Below are positions 1-10,300 of a stretch of DNA of 32,094 nt, one piece after another. The notes under the pieces are model-generated. The model was not told the DNA's origin. It searched no databases and saw only the letters and a list, made by a program, of their open reading frames with translations. The first letter of the stretch is position 1, and every line of letters begins with the position of its first letter. The DNA is from BD1-7 clade bacterium. Lineage in GTDB: Bacteria > Pseudomonadota > Gammaproteobacteria > Pseudomonadales > DT-91. Position numbers and translations under genes: made by a program. The stretch lies in contig CACSIO010000034.1 in the NCBI GenBank assembly GCA_902705865.1, positions 25,220 to 57,313 on the forward strand, read 5' to 3'.

Positions 1-266
1 GAAAACTTAGAGAATTATTAAATGTGACGTTGTTTAGCTAAATTGTGAAGGCTTATAGCGCTAGAGCGATAGCACATCGTTGATGTAAAAATTGATTGGC
101 CTGTCGATATTAAACCCACTAAATCACCAGCGATCACCTTGCTCAATCGTTTGATACGATTAATTCATCAATAAATACAATTACTTATACCTTCTTGATT
201 TGATTGTTTTTACTTCTTCACCGTTGTAAACCGTGTTAACTTCGGATTGTCGTATTGGAGAAGACA
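1..266. other. Left-edge non-coding stretch
   Basis: AT-rich leader without a convincing reading frame. It ends in the ribosome binding site (GGAG at 257-260) of the small membrane-protein gene. A short imperfect dyad (ATCGT-N5-ACGAT near 148-162) is visible, but nothing about it singles it out as a known site. The promoter of the downstream gene should lie here, but I cannot pick a clear -35/-10 pair. Confidence 0.5.
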
Positions 267-707
267 ATGAATACGAGAAGATTTGTACAAACAGCGTTAC
301 TACTTTTTATTGACATCATTGTATTTGGTGGGTTTTATCTAGCATTTGGTTTGAAGGCCGCGATAGTGGTCTGCATCGTGACCAAAGCCTTCGGGCTTGC
401 TGTGATATTGGGTCGATTACCCCGTTATCTGCGTTTAAGACAATCATCTAAAGCACTTAATGAAAAATTACGTTTACGGCATGACAATCCAGACTTCGTT
501 TTGAGCGACGAAGAAATGCATGGCCTTCGGGATCTTATGTTTGTAGGTATTTATAACCACGTTGCAGCGTTTATGCTCGTGCCTGGCCCTATGTCTGATC
601 TGATTGGCGGGTTTTTAGTATTGCCGCCAACGTCTGATCGTCTTCTGGACATGTTTATGGATATGGCGTGGCGGGCTCAGCGCGATAAAGCAATGTCGTT
701 GGGTTAA
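267..707 (+). CDS. FxsA-like small inner-membrane protein
   Basis: A 146-residue membrane protein. Hydrophobic segments lie at about residues 6-29 and 31-50, followed by a basic, charged soluble stretch (51-90) and a third hydrophobic segment (about 92-120). The third segment contains LVPGPMSDLIGGFLVLPP, which resembles the PGFLTDxxGxxLLLPP signature of the FxsA family of cytoplasmic-membrane proteins. The overall size and helix order also fit that family, whose biochemical role is poorly defined (FxsA influences phage exclusion in E. coli). I chose ATG 267 because GGAG (257-260) sits six bases upstream. The in-frame TTG at 255 would lack a spaced ribosome binding site. The gene converges on the DUF547 gene, with 86 bases between them. 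The family call is tentative; a generic membrane protein of unknown function is the alternative. Confidence 0.55.
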   Translation: MNTRRFVQTALLLFIDIIVFGGFYLAFGLKAAIVVCIVTKAFGLAVILGRLPRYLRLRQSSKALNEKLRLRHDNPDFVLSDEEMHGLRDLMFVGIYNHVAAFMLVPGPMSDLIGGFLVLPPTSDRLLDMFMDMAWRAQRDKAMSLG

Positions 708-793
708 TACTTGTCAGCTACATCACCCTTATTGAGGCGTTATATCTGCAGGTGTGCGTTATTTGGCGCATTCGCGCAAACTCGGATTTTCGC

Positions 794-1624
794 TCACTGG
801 TTTAGTCCATTCAACTGCCAATCATAAGGGAGAAATGAGATTGTCATCTTGCCGCTGGCGAGTTGACTGCTTTGCTCTTCAGTCAGACTCAGGTTGTTTT
901 TATAAAGCGCTAAGAACGCACCTAACGAGTCTGCTCCAAGGAAGCCTTTTTCAAAATCTCCACGATACCAGTCAAAAATTTTCGATACCTGCATCTTACT
1001 ATCGGCATAGCGATTTCGGGATTTATCCCCCAGAAAGTTATTGGTTGCGCTGTCGAGTTGTTGGTCGATCTTCTCACCAATAAAGGCACTATTTTGCAAT
1101 GCAGGGCAACCGATACTGGCGCAGTTAACGGCAAAGTGGATACGTGGGTCATTGTATCGACCAGACCCGCGTATCAGGCCATGTTCAATATCATCCAGAG
1201 AACGTTTTTCGCCAAGCAGTTCGATAACGGGTTTTTTCCACGGGTTCTGAAACCAAGATCCGAGTTCTTTAATGGATTTAATGTCTGGGTACTTTTCCAG
1301 AATACGTTTAACCGTGACCGCGTTATAAGCATTGATTAAAAAGGCCAGTTGCTCATCTTTAGACCAGCGATCAAACGTTGGGCGTGTGACGGCGGATAGC
1401 GACAAAAGATATTGGTTGAGTAACTGCTCATCTTTTTGCATGCCTGCGTAGTCAACCTCAGAGGCATGATTGTTGTTAATCATCACAACATGACGGTGCG
1501 CCAGAATTTGCCAGTCGCCATGGTCGAATGGAGAACTGGTCACGAAAGCGCTATTCATACCGAGCAGAATAAACAGTGAAGTGATGCGAATGAGCTGGGC
1601 TTTTAATGCGGTATTTGCCGGCAT
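794..1624 (-). CDS. DUF547 domain-containing secreted/periplasmic protein
   Basis: A 276-residue protein with an N-terminal hydrophobic segment (about residues 9-28) that looks like a signal peptide, so it is probably exported to the periplasm. The remainder carries the hallmarks of DUF547: FLINAYNAVTV (95-105), LDDIEH (143-148), HFAVNCASIGCPAL (163-176) with two conserved cysteines, KIFDWYRGDF (215-224), and the C-terminal FLPYDWQLN (264-272). The length is typical for the family. No reaction is established for DUF547, though the fold is often discussed as papain-like because of the conserved Cys and His residues. The start is supported by a GGAG on the minus strand five bases before ATG. 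It is transcribed divergently from the MarR gene, so the two share the 217-base region 1625-1841. Confidence 0.88.
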   Translation of the reverse strand: MPANTALKAQLIRITSLFILLGMNSAFVTSSPFDHGDWQILAHRHVVMINNNHASEVDYAGMQKDEQLLNQYLLSLSAVTRPTFDRWSKDEQLAFLINAYNAVTVKRILEKYPDIKSIKELGSWFQNPWKKPVIELLGEKRSLDDIEHGLIRGSGRYNDPRIHFAVNCASIGCPALQNSAFIGEKIDQQLDSATNNFLGDKSRNRYADSKMQVSKIFDWYRGDFEKGFLGADSLGAFLALYKNNLSLTEEQSSQLASGKMTISFLPYDWQLNGLNQ

Positions 1625-1841
1625 TGGAGCTCCGTGGGTAGCGATTTAACATGCTTGAACTATGGCAGAGGGCGCGGCAGCAGGCCAATCACGTTTTTGT
1701 CACACCTTGATTGCTTTGTTGGCGAGCATATTCTGCCTCACGCCTCGGGTTGGTCATCCATTGGGTATGAGGAATGGTGGGTCAATTGATAATGCCAGTA
1801 TTTACGTTAAGTTAGTTCGCATACGAACCAATGGGGTCTTC
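1625..1841. promoter_or_regulatory. Divergent promoter region between DUF547 gene and marR-type gene
   Basis: This 217-base interval separates the divergent starts of the DUF547 gene and the MarR-type regulator, so promoters for both must lie here. The only clear element is the palindrome at 1812-1831. An open frame upstream of and in phase with the regulator (from 1662) covers this stretch, but its translation does not resemble the N-terminus of a MarR protein, so I treat it as non-coding. Confidence 0.55.
1812..1831 (+). promoter_or_regulatory. Candidate MarR-family operator
   Basis: The arms TTAGTTCG (1812-1819) and CGAACCAA (1824-1831) flank a CATA spacer. They are complementary except for one position, and the inner GTTCG/CGAAC is perfect. 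A near-perfect dyad of this length directly in front of a MarR gene (ATG at 1842) is the usual arrangement for autoregulation in this family. That it binds this regulator is inferred from position and symmetry. Confidence 0.6.
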
Positions 1842-2255
1842 ATGGATAAACGGCTGTTCTTTTTGCTCAACATGGCACAAAAACGCGTGTTTTCTCATGT
1901 GAATAGTGAGAGCGAAGCGCTGCTCGACGTATCGGTAACCCAACTCGGCGCATTGATGTTGATTGGCGCTATGCCAGGTGCAACTCAAAAAGACGTTAGC
2001 AAAGTACTTGGGCTATCAAAGGCGAGTGCGTCTGGTTTGATTGATCGCGTAGTCGCAAAAGGATTGGTCAAAAAATCTGTGAGTGAAACTGATAACCGCG
2101 CCGTTAGCTTGCATCTGACGAACATGGGTAAAACCAAAGCTGCGGATGCCAAACCCCACTTGGCAAAGTTAAATAGCGCTCTTACTGAGGGCTTTAGTGA
2201 TGCAGAAATCGATACCGTTCTGCGTTTTTTGAATACTATGATCAACAGGTTTTGA
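1842..2255 (+). CDS. MarR-family transcriptional regulator
   Basis: A 137-residue winged helix-turn-helix regulator. The DNA-binding core is at about residues 47-76 (ATQKDVSKVLGLSKASASGL and following), with the wing at 77-91 containing the D-N-R form of the family's D-x-R wing motif (residues 84-86). Helical flanks (1-30 and 100-137) would form the dimer interface. Length and layout match typical MarR proteins, which repress their own operon and release DNA on binding a small ligand or on oxidation. I prefer ATG 1842 to the longer in-frame ATG at 1662 because homologous proteins start close to the first dimerisation helix and because the dyad at 1812-1831 would otherwise lie inside the coding region. 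The ribosome binding site is weak (GGGG at 1833-1836). The stop is one base before the hydrolase start, so the two genes form an operon and the hydrolase is the likely regulatory target. Confidence 0.88.
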   Translation: MDKRLFFLLNMAQKRVFSHVNSESEALLDVSVTQLGALMLIGAMPGATQKDVSKVLGLSKASASGLIDRVVAKGLVKKSVSETDNRAVSLHLTNMGKTKAADAKPHLAKLNSALTEGFSDAEIDTVLRFLNTMINRF

Positions 2256-2256
2256 T

Positions 2257-3117
2257 ATGTCTGTATCTGAACACACGGTGTTAACACCAGCAGGGCATCA
2301 CATCGCTGTGCGAACTTACGAACCAAATTCTGCGCCGAAGGCGGTTGTTGTTATCGCCGGTGCTATTGGCGTCGCCCAGTCGCATTATGCGGATTTTGCC
2401 GGTTGGCTGGCTGAGCAAGGTTACGCGGCGATTACATTCGATTACGAAGGTATCGGTGATTCCATTGCAGATCACGTTCGTTACAGCAAAAGTGACATTT
2501 TGTCGTGGGCTAACCATGATTGCCCCGCATTGCTGGGGTTTGCCCGTGATCTGGCACCTGGTGTGCCGCTGAATTGGGTAGGGCACAGTGTTGGCGGGCA
2601 CATGTTGGGCATGATGAAAGACACCCGTGGTATTGATAAGGCCATCACGGTTGCTTCAGGTAGTGGCTATTGGCGAGAAAATTCACCGCCGACAAAACGT
2701 GTGGTTTGGGCGTTGTGGTATCTACTAGTGCCGGTGGTTGTTCCTGTTTTTGGTTATTTTCCGGGTGATAAAATCAAGATTATTTCGGATTTGCCCAAAG
2801 GCGTTATTTGGCAATGGCGTAAGTGGTGTTTGAACTCAGATTACGCTGTTGGTGTTGAGTCGGGGATGCAGCAGCGCTTCGATGAGGCGAACTTTCCGAT
2901 TACCGGCTTTTCGTTCAGCGACGATGAGATGATGTCTCAAACCAATGTGGATCGCCTGCATGGGTACTTCCGAGGTACTGATCCGAAGATGGTGCGCGTA
3001 TTGCCTGCGGATATTGATGCGACACGTATTGGTCATATTGGATGGCATAAGTCGCGTCACCAGGCATTTTGGGAGCGTTTTATCCATCCTGAGATTGTCG
3101 TCACTAACCCTGTCTAA
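2257..3117 (+). CDS. Alpha/beta hydrolase (COG4757-like predicted hydrolase)
   Basis: A 286-residue alpha/beta-hydrolase-fold enzyme without a signal peptide, so cytoplasmic. The nucleophile elbow is GHSVGG (residues 109-114), with Ser111 as the likely nucleophile. The catalytic acid is probably Asp222 or Asp223 in FSDDEM, and the histidine is probably His260 in IGHIGWH. The early VVVIAGAIG stretch (30-38) is the usual oxyanion-side strand and turn. A hydrophobic lid-like segment (about 149-168) precedes the C-terminal half. The sequence resembles the predicted hydrolases of COG4757; the substrate is unknown, and esters or lipids are plausible. It is separated by one base from the MarR gene upstream and is presumably controlled by it. 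ATG 2257 follows an AGG at suitable spacing. Confidence 0.87.
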   Translation: MSVSEHTVLTPAGHHIAVRTYEPNSAPKAVVVIAGAIGVAQSHYADFAGWLAEQGYAAITFDYEGIGDSIADHVRYSKSDILSWANHDCPALLGFARDLAPGVPLNWVGHSVGGHMLGMMKDTRGIDKAITVASGSGYWRENSPPTKRVVWALWYLLVPVVVPVFGYFPGDKIKIISDLPKGVIWQWRKWCLNSDYAVGVESGMQQRFDEANFPITGFSFSDDEMMSQTNVDRLHGYFRGTDPKMVRVLPADIDATRIGHIGWHKSRHQAFWERFIHPEIVVTNPV

Positions 3118-3178
3118 AAGCCTTGCCGGCAGGCCGTTCCGGTTTGCCGCTGTTTCATTTCCCTGTATTGTCGATGTA

Positions 3179-3190
3179 ATCAATATTGAT
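3179..3190 (+). promoter_or_regulatory. Perfect 12-bp palindrome ATCAATATTGAT
   Basis: ATCAATATTGAT is its own reverse complement. It sits 62 bases after the hydrolase stop and about 390 bases before the start of the giant gene. It could be a binding site for a dimeric regulator of the giant gene, or it could be chance in AT-rich intergenic DNA. No family is recognised. Confidence 0.3.
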
Positions 3191-3491
3191 CTTTTGTTGC
3201 CGTTCGGCAGATCTCGATCGGTGATATTTATCCATTCAACCTACCGCTAGAAATGGGCCGGTTTCTTAGGCCCTTGCGCAACCTTTACGCCGATACAGAG
3301 CAGACTAGACTTAAGCAACGGTGAACAATCATGGCTGAACGACGAACCGACTCGCATATTCGTCGCAGCCAAAGGCTTCAAACGTAACCAACGCGGTCAC
3401 GCTACCATCGCGTCATTCGTTACCAGTAGAGCTATATGCATGATTGTGAGTCAACGGCGATGGATGTTTGTTTGTTATCGAACGTGGTTTG

Positions 3492-3504
3492 CACGGCCCA
3501 ATGA
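3492..3504 (+). promoter_or_regulatory. 13-base sequence shared by both giant-gene leaders (copy 1)
   Basis: CACGGCCCAATGA occurs here, 78 bases before the ATG of the first giant gene, and again at 24614-24626 in the short leader of the second. The flanks do not match. Sharing by chance between two such short regions is unlikely, so a common regulatory site or a remnant of leader duplication is possible. Confidence 0.35.
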
Positions 3505-3567
3505 TAATCCTCGTAAAACAGGCATTGATCATAGATGCGCCAGAGATTCAGGAATTTTGCGCCTACG

Positions 3568-3572
3568 CGGAG
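3568..3572 (+). promoter_or_regulatory. Ribosome binding site deciding the giant-gene start
   Basis: CGGAG (3568-3572) lies ten bases before ATG 3583. The other in-frame ATG at 3535 has no comparable motif in front of it, so 3583 is the better start. Confidence 0.55.
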
Positions 3573-3582
3573 CGTACTTTCT

Positions 3583-4347
3583 ATGCCCAAGTTCAACTCC
3601 AGTAATTTATCCATTTTTTTCTATCGTCGTCTCAATGCGCTTTCACGTCAAAGCTCTCCAGATCTGGATGCTGAGTTTGTTGCAGTCAACCAAACACTGG
3701 TTGATGTCTACAACCAATGGGTTCAAGCGCCGAATAAACAAGGTTTTGCGGAATCGACCATTGCCGCCCAATTTGATAATGACGATATGCGCAGTTTGTT
3801 GGGTGAATACTTCAAGGTGCTTGAACAAAAGGCCTATGAGCAAAATAAAGAACCGATTCAGGTCGTAGATAAGTTCATTGGGCGAATAGAAGCAACGTAT
3901 GAGGGAACGACTGGCGATCGCGTGCGCGCCTTGCGGGTGGGGGATGCCATCAATCGACAGTTACAAGGGTTAACTTTTGTGGGTCAAGATGACATCACAA
4001 GGGGAAATCCATTGGACGATCTATCCGGTGATGACGCTTTGATTTTTGAACAGGAAGCAGAGCCGATGAAATCCGGTAACTTGTCTGCTCCAACGGACCC
4101 GCAAACCTTGTTTGAGCCGGGTAACGATGCCGTGTTGGACGAGAGCAACAAACTCGGCCTGAGAAAACTATTCGGCAAGAAAAACAAGGCGTCTGGAAGC
4201 TCAACATCTGAGCCTAAACCTTCCGAAACAGAAGCACCGCGGGTCAGAATCTCTGGTGATCCGCATCCGGTATACGACCCCACACCGAGATCGTCAGGTT
4301 ATCTTGATACCGGTGCTGTATCACGATTATCGCCGGGTAAACCCACT
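3583..4347 (+). other. Unique N-terminal region of giant protein 1
   Basis: Residues 1-255. The first ~110 residues look helical (for example LNALSRQSSPDLDAEF and LLGEYFKVLEQKAYEQ). They are followed by an acidic, disordered-looking stretch, a short basic patch (LRKLFGKKNK, about residues 205-214) and a Ser/Pro-rich spacer before A1. There is no signal peptide and no recognised domain. It is not obviously similar to the N-terminus of the second giant protein. It could carry an export signal, but that is speculation. Confidence 0.5.
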
Positions 4348-7300
4348 GCAAGTGTCAAAGCCTATAACAAATATGTCGGCGACTATATGGCCGACCTTAT
4401 TGATACCGTCGGAGCCTATCGGCAGCCCGGAGCGCATGAAGTTAGTCCTGCATGGTTAGATAAGGTTGCCGATCTACAAAGTTACTTCGATGGGCCTGCT
4501 TTTCGATTTTCTCGCGAAATTGCGATATCGCGCCAGCTTGGATATTTTGAACCGGATTTGATTCAACGATTGCAGGGTTTTCGTCAGGGCGTCGAAAACA
4601 CTGTCGGGCATAAGCTGGATTTGAACGTCGATTCTGAATCTGTACCGACAGATGTACCCGGGCACACAGTGGCGGAAAATGTTGAATCTATGGATGCTGC
4701 GCTTCAGCAGGCCTCAATTTACTGGGATTCGCTATCAGTTGAGCAGAAGGCCGTTGCAAAATCGTTTGGTTTCGATCAGAAAAGCAACAAAACTCTGATT
4801 TCCTTGCGTAAGCAATTGGGTAAAAACCCCGCCGGTTTGGATGATCTTTCGCATAAGGCGTTTGCTGAGTTCATCAAGCTCGACAAAACCAAAGGGCAAA
4901 TTACACGCCCAGATGATGTCTCTGCCAGAACGACAGATCCGCTGGATGTAGTGCTGCCTTGGGTAGAAGAACTAACACCGGCACTGCGACTGCAGCGCTT
5001 GCAGGATTCGAGTTTTGAGCCAGTGCTGCTGGGTGGCGACATGTCGAGAATGTCGAGAGCCGCAGTGAATCAACAGCAAAGTTCGTTTGAGCATGCCATC
5101 GCAACCAATATACCGGGTGTCGATGTAGGTTATGACTCGTCATATGATCAAGCTGATCGTGCATTTAAGGTGCTCCAAGCCGGGTTAGCGGATAAAAGTA
5201 GCCCTGATCGCCCGGCATTTGCCAAGCAGGTTTTCACGGCTGGAGCGCTTGCAGAGGGTAAATCGGATTATTTTCTTTATCTCTATGGCTCAGACAACCC
5301 GGCCTTAGTACTCGGTTTTACCAATATCGAAGGACGTCAGGATGAATTCGAAGTTTTGGCCAGAACTTCACGAGCAGGTTTGAATGATGACGATGGGCCG
5401 CATGGCGCTATTAAGGTTTCGTTGGGTTATAACGGCAGCGTCGACGATGCATTGGCCAATACCTACCATGAATTGTCGCATGCGATTAACTTCGCTGGGT
5501 TTAGTACGCATTCTGCCAAAGGCGAGCCTGCGGGTGACCATGCATTATTTTTAACTCCTAACCGTCGCGTGGTATGGGGGCATGGTGTTGAAGAACGAAC
5601 AGCTGTCGGCTCGCGGTTTTTAGGTGCAGTGCCGTTTGATGTGCAAAACCCGCAGAATATTCCCATCGGATGGATTAACGAAAACACGTTTCTGCAATTG
5701 CGCGGTTTGCCTGCGACGTTGTTGTACGCCGCCGATACTCAGTCGCGTCAGACGACGGCATCGAAATCGTTTTATATTCCTGAAGACAGTATTCCTGAAA
5801 GCCTGAAAGGCGTGACTTTTGATACGAAATCCCCTTACTTTGCCAATCAGTACGAAGTTTTTACCTACTTGAATCAAGCTCAGAAGTGGCTGCAACGGCT
5901 GCGTAACTATAAAAATGCGATGTTTAATCATGACAAGTACGGTATGTCTGAAGTTAGCTTACGGGCTGTTAGCAACGCTTATGACGAGTTGAGTGAACAT
6001 GTACGATCAGAGCTACCGAAGCTTTCGGACGCTGCGGCATTGGGGGCTTATGAATTTGTTCAGGTTCACCACCACAAGATCAACAGTGCAACGGGGGAGT
6101 TCGAATCAAGATCACCTGAATCTACTTTGATACCGATATACGATATTGTCGGTACGGTCGGTCAGCAGCTTGATGACCCGAAGTTGCAATCGGCTTTTGA
6201 CGATAACGTTCGTGTGTCGATTCGGAAATATTACACCTCGGTATTTGCCGATAGCCCTGAATTGGCAGAAATGCTACGGCACTACACCTACAATATCGAC
6301 CCGCGAAAATTTCGCGGTAAATACACAACGGATTTGTCTACGCTGGACAGCCCATTTGGCATGTTTAGCCCTTCGCTAACGGCCGGTGAACTGAGAGCTT
6401 ATCAAGGGTTTGCGAAATCCCTGGGTATACCTGAAAGCATCGCGGATACATCAACTGCCAGCCCACACGATTACCTAACGCTCCTCGCTGCATTTGACAA
6501 AAAAGCGTCAGAGACGGGTATGACAGCAGAGCAAAAGTCGCAAACCCTACTCAAGGCATCAGAGGCAGCGTTTACTGAGTTAAATAATGGGCAGCAGGAT
6601 TTGCGTGCCTTCGTCGTCGGCATACATCAGTATTTGCAGTCAGCAGATGCTGAGGTGCTAGCGAGCTTTAAAAACGATGATTTATTTGGGCATCTGCTTT
6701 ACAACAAGCCTAGGAGCAATACGCAACCTACAGTCGTACCGAGTGAATCGGTTGATGGTGATGTTCCACCGCTCAGTACTGGCGGAGAAACTGGCGCTGA
6801 AAAAAACGGACAGCCTGCTAGCACTAGCAAAGACAGTTCAGATAATAACCCGCTAACGACACCGCAAGACAGCGACTCCCACAACGAAAGAACCAACCTT
6901 AATACCGGAACGGATGTCACCGACAGCAGCGGCCAAGACTCCGGCACTTCGTCGCGCCCGGCGTTTGGTCGACAAACCGGGGTGACAGATACCAACGGTT
7001 CGAAAGGCTCTACTGGCACTTCACGCCCAGCTTTCGGCCGTCAGCAGGGCGTATCTAGCGGCACCGCTACCGATGACACGCCATTAAGCGGCGTGGGTAA
7101 GGTCTTCACCGATGCTGGGTCGACGACGCGTCGATCCGGTGCGCCTAAATCGAAGCCGATTTTCAACACATTTACCGATCGCGGTAACGACGCCACTGCT
7201 GACGGAAAATTCAGTGGCTATGCGGCTCAATATTTATCGGAGCTGGGTGATGCTGTTGGTAGCTTTCGACAGACCGAGTTCCATGATGTAACCCCAGCCT

Positions 7301-10300
7301 ATCTGGATAAAGTCGCTGCACTTCAAGGATACGCCGATGGCCCAGGGTTTCGTTTTGCCCGCGAAATCTCATTATCTCGACGGCTCGGATACTTTGAGCC
7401 TGATTTACTGCAGCGGCTGCAAAGCTATCGCGACGGTATCGAAGATATTATCGGGCACAAACTGTCACTCAGTATTGACGAAAACACAGCGCCCTCGGAG
7501 GTACCAGGCCAGAATGCCATTGAAAACGGTATGGCACTGCGCCGCTCGTTGACGGATGCTAACCGATACTTTTTGGGTTTAAGTGACGATGAAAAAGCCG
7601 TTGCGGCATCGTTCGGATTCGATGAACAAAGCCGCAGAGGGTTATCATCGCTCAATCTGCAATTGCTTAAAAATCCGGATAGCCTTGACAGCGTTGCCAA
7701 ACAAGCGTTTGCTGAGTTTATCAAGCTTGATAAAACCGTTGGAAAACTAAGCCGACCGGATGATGTTTCAGCCCGCGAATCGCAGAGCAGCAAACTCAAA
7801 TTGTTATGGGTTGATGATCTAACACCCGCACTTCAATTAAAACGCCTGCAGGATGACAGTTTTGAACCGGTTTTAATCGGCGCCGATCTCGATCGTCAAC
7901 CCGGGGTACTCCCAGGGCAGGAAAACTCTTCGTTCGAACATGCTATTCAAACCAATATTCCAGGTGTCGATCTGGGTTATGACAGCTCTCCAGAGCAGGC
8001 CACGAGAGCGTTGCAGGTATTGAATGCAGGGTTAACCGATAAAAGCTCACCCGACAGAGTCACCTTTGCGAAACAGGTATTTACCGCAGGTAAAGTCGCT
8101 GAAAAAAACACGGATATCTTCAACGGTGTATATGCCAGTGATCGCCCAGCGCTGGTTCTTGGTTACTCCGGCGTTAGCGGTGCGCGCTCCGGAGAGACTG
8201 CATTGGCGTCCACAACCCATGCCGGCTACGACGACGAGAGCGGTGTTCATGGCGTTATCAAGGTCACGCTGGGTTATCGCGGTAGTGTCGATGAAAGTTT
8301 AGGTAATGCCTACCACGAGCTGTCGCATGCGATAAACCAAGGGGCATTTTCCCCCGAGATTAAAAACGGTGAGAAATACGGCGAATTCGGATTGAAATTG
8401 ACCGCTGATAGCGATCGTTTGGTCTGGGGGCATGGTGTTGAGGAACGCTCTGCCGTTGGTAGTCAGTCGCTTGGGCAGATGCCATTTGAGGTGAGCGAAA
8501 AAGCCGGTGTGCCAATCGGGTGGATCAGTGAAAACACCTTCTATCAACAACGTCATCTCCCGGCGAGCCTTTATTACCCGGCAGATACAGAATCTAAAAC
8601 GACGACAGCGACGAAAACCTTTCATGTCGCTCAAGAAAATATCCCGGAAGACCTAAAGGAAGTAACCTTCCCGGTGGAATCTGATTACTTTGCAAACCAA
8701 TATGACGTGTTTGCGTATCTCAATGATGTACAAACGCGATTGCAGCGTTTGCGAACCTATCGTGACGCCATTGTCTGGAATAAACAGCTAGGCATCGATG
8801 ATAGCAAGCTCCCGCAAATCACGCGGGAATACAAAAGCCTGAAAGCCACGGTTGAAGCCGAACTGCCAAAGCTAGCGGAAGCATCGGCACTGGCAAACTT
8901 TGAACACGCCAAAGTCCATCGATTGAAAATCAAAACTGACGTACAAACATTCAAAGAGCGCTCGCCAGAATCCTACTTAGCACCGGTTTATGCGTTAGCG
9001 GGGGCAATTGGCCAGCAATTGGAAGATGTTCATGATGTTAAAACATTTAACCAGAAAACATCGGAAGCCGTTGCTAAATACTATCGCCCGTTGTTTGCAG
9101 ACGACACTGGAAAGGCCGCCGAATTTGATACTGCTGTTGGTGAGTATTCGCCGGGTTTGTATCGGGCTTCACATACGACCGATCTATCTTCTTTAAGAAA
9201 ACCCTTTGGATTGTTCGATCAGCCCTATACCGAGAGCGAATTGCGTACGTATCAAGCGTTTGCCAAATCACTGGGAGTCGCTAGTGCAGATACGGCGATT
9301 GCCTCGGCACATGATTATACCGATTTGCTCAAAACGCTAGGTGCCGCAACCCACAGAGATGGCTCCGCGCTTACAGCAAAAGAGCGAGCACAACGAATTA
9401 GTACCGCGGTGGATGACGCTTTGGCAGCAGTTGGCGATGGCGGTGATGCGACTCCATTGGTTAAAGGCTTGAATGATTACTTAGCTAACGCCACACCCGA
9501 GTCTGTTAAAGCGCTCAATGAAACTGCAGGTGTTACTCAGGTGTTGTCGCAGGTTTATTCTCTTGAGGGTAAGCAGGTTGTTATCAGTGCTCATGAGCGT
9601 GCGCGTTTCGATTCCTTTGTTCAATCCGACGAGCCTATAGTCACCGGTGTTGTTTTCGATAAGGAGAAAGGGCCGGTATTTACCGACAGCTCAGGCAAAG
9701 AAGTGCCGGATATCGCAAGCCTCGAACACGTGAGCCGATACGGTTTAATCGATGGAACGAGTTTTGTAACCGGTGACAACAAAGGTTTTCAGTTAGACGA
9801 TGGTGTTGTTACAAAGCTAAAACACTATGCACAGGGGCAAGAAGATGACTTCACCGATTCTGCTGGTGAAGTGCCGCAGGCAACTTCTAATGAACTGTCT
9901 GATTTATTACGTGCTGTTAGCGTCTCAGATAATGGAGCGGCTGCTGAAACGCAATTCCAACGAGACATCGAAGGTAAACCGGCGGGGAATAATGAAACCG
10001 ATGGGGCGTCGATGTCGAGGCCTTCAGCGAGGCAGGCTCCTGCCGATAGTTATGAGGGTTTTGAGCGATTTGTCACCGGTTACTTGGCAAAAACACCGCT
10101 TACTTCGGAGGCAGACGTCGGCAATTTTTATCGTGCGTTGATAAAACAATACCCGCAAACCCCAGTTGATTACGTCGAGAAGGCGCTGCAGCAAAGCGAT
10201 TCTTTGCGATCGTCATTGGAATATGCGTTTCCTGATCTGGCACTCAAACAAGCACTTAACACGAGCCGGAGTCAAGTGCGCGACCTTTCTCAACTTCGCC

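Larger units (their letters stand above)
3118..3582 (+). promoter_or_regulatory. 465-base leader region of the first giant toxin-like gene
   Basis: No supportable gene lies here. The stretch must hold the end of the hydrolase operon and the promoter of the giant gene. Visible elements are a perfect 12-base palindrome (3179-3190), a weak GGGCC-N9-GGCCC hairpin (3255-3273) without a T-tract, the 13-base sequence shared with the leader of the second giant gene (3492-3504), and the ribosome binding site (3568-3572). I could not assign a confident sigma-70 promoter. Confidence 0.5.

Noticed and set aside
255..266. TTG start at 255 for the small membrane protein
   Set aside because: TTG 255 overlaps the GGAG that serves ATG 267.
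1662..1841. 60-codon upstream extension of the MarR gene
   Set aside because: The translation is unlike MarR N-termini, and it would place the operator-like dyad inside the gene. The 137-residue form from 1842 is the normal family length.
3128..3153. CGGCA/TGCCG stem after the hydrolase gene as a terminator
   Set aside because: Short stem with a large loop and only a loosely T-rich tail (TGTTTCATTT); too weak to call.
3255..3273. GGGCC-N9-GGCCC hairpin as a terminator
   Set aside because: Only five paired bases, and it is followed by TTGCGC rather than a T-tract.
3331..3387. 18-codon ORF (MAERRTDSHIRRSQRLQT)
   Set aside because: Very short, no ribosome binding site and no recognisable match.
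3535..3582. Longer start (ATG 3535) for the first giant gene
   Set aside because: No ribosome binding site precedes it, whereas CGGAG lies ten bases before ATG 3583; the extra 16 residues add no recognisable feature.
3300..3582. Transposase remnant upstream of the giant gene
   Set aside because: An open frame with basic residues crosses this stretch, but no transposase motif, terminal inverted repeats or target duplication could be seen.
3440..3868. 142-codon + strand ORF overlapping the start of the giant gene
   Set aside because: It overlaps the giant frame by nearly 290 bases in another phase and has a composition typical of an out-of-frame reading. No family recognised.
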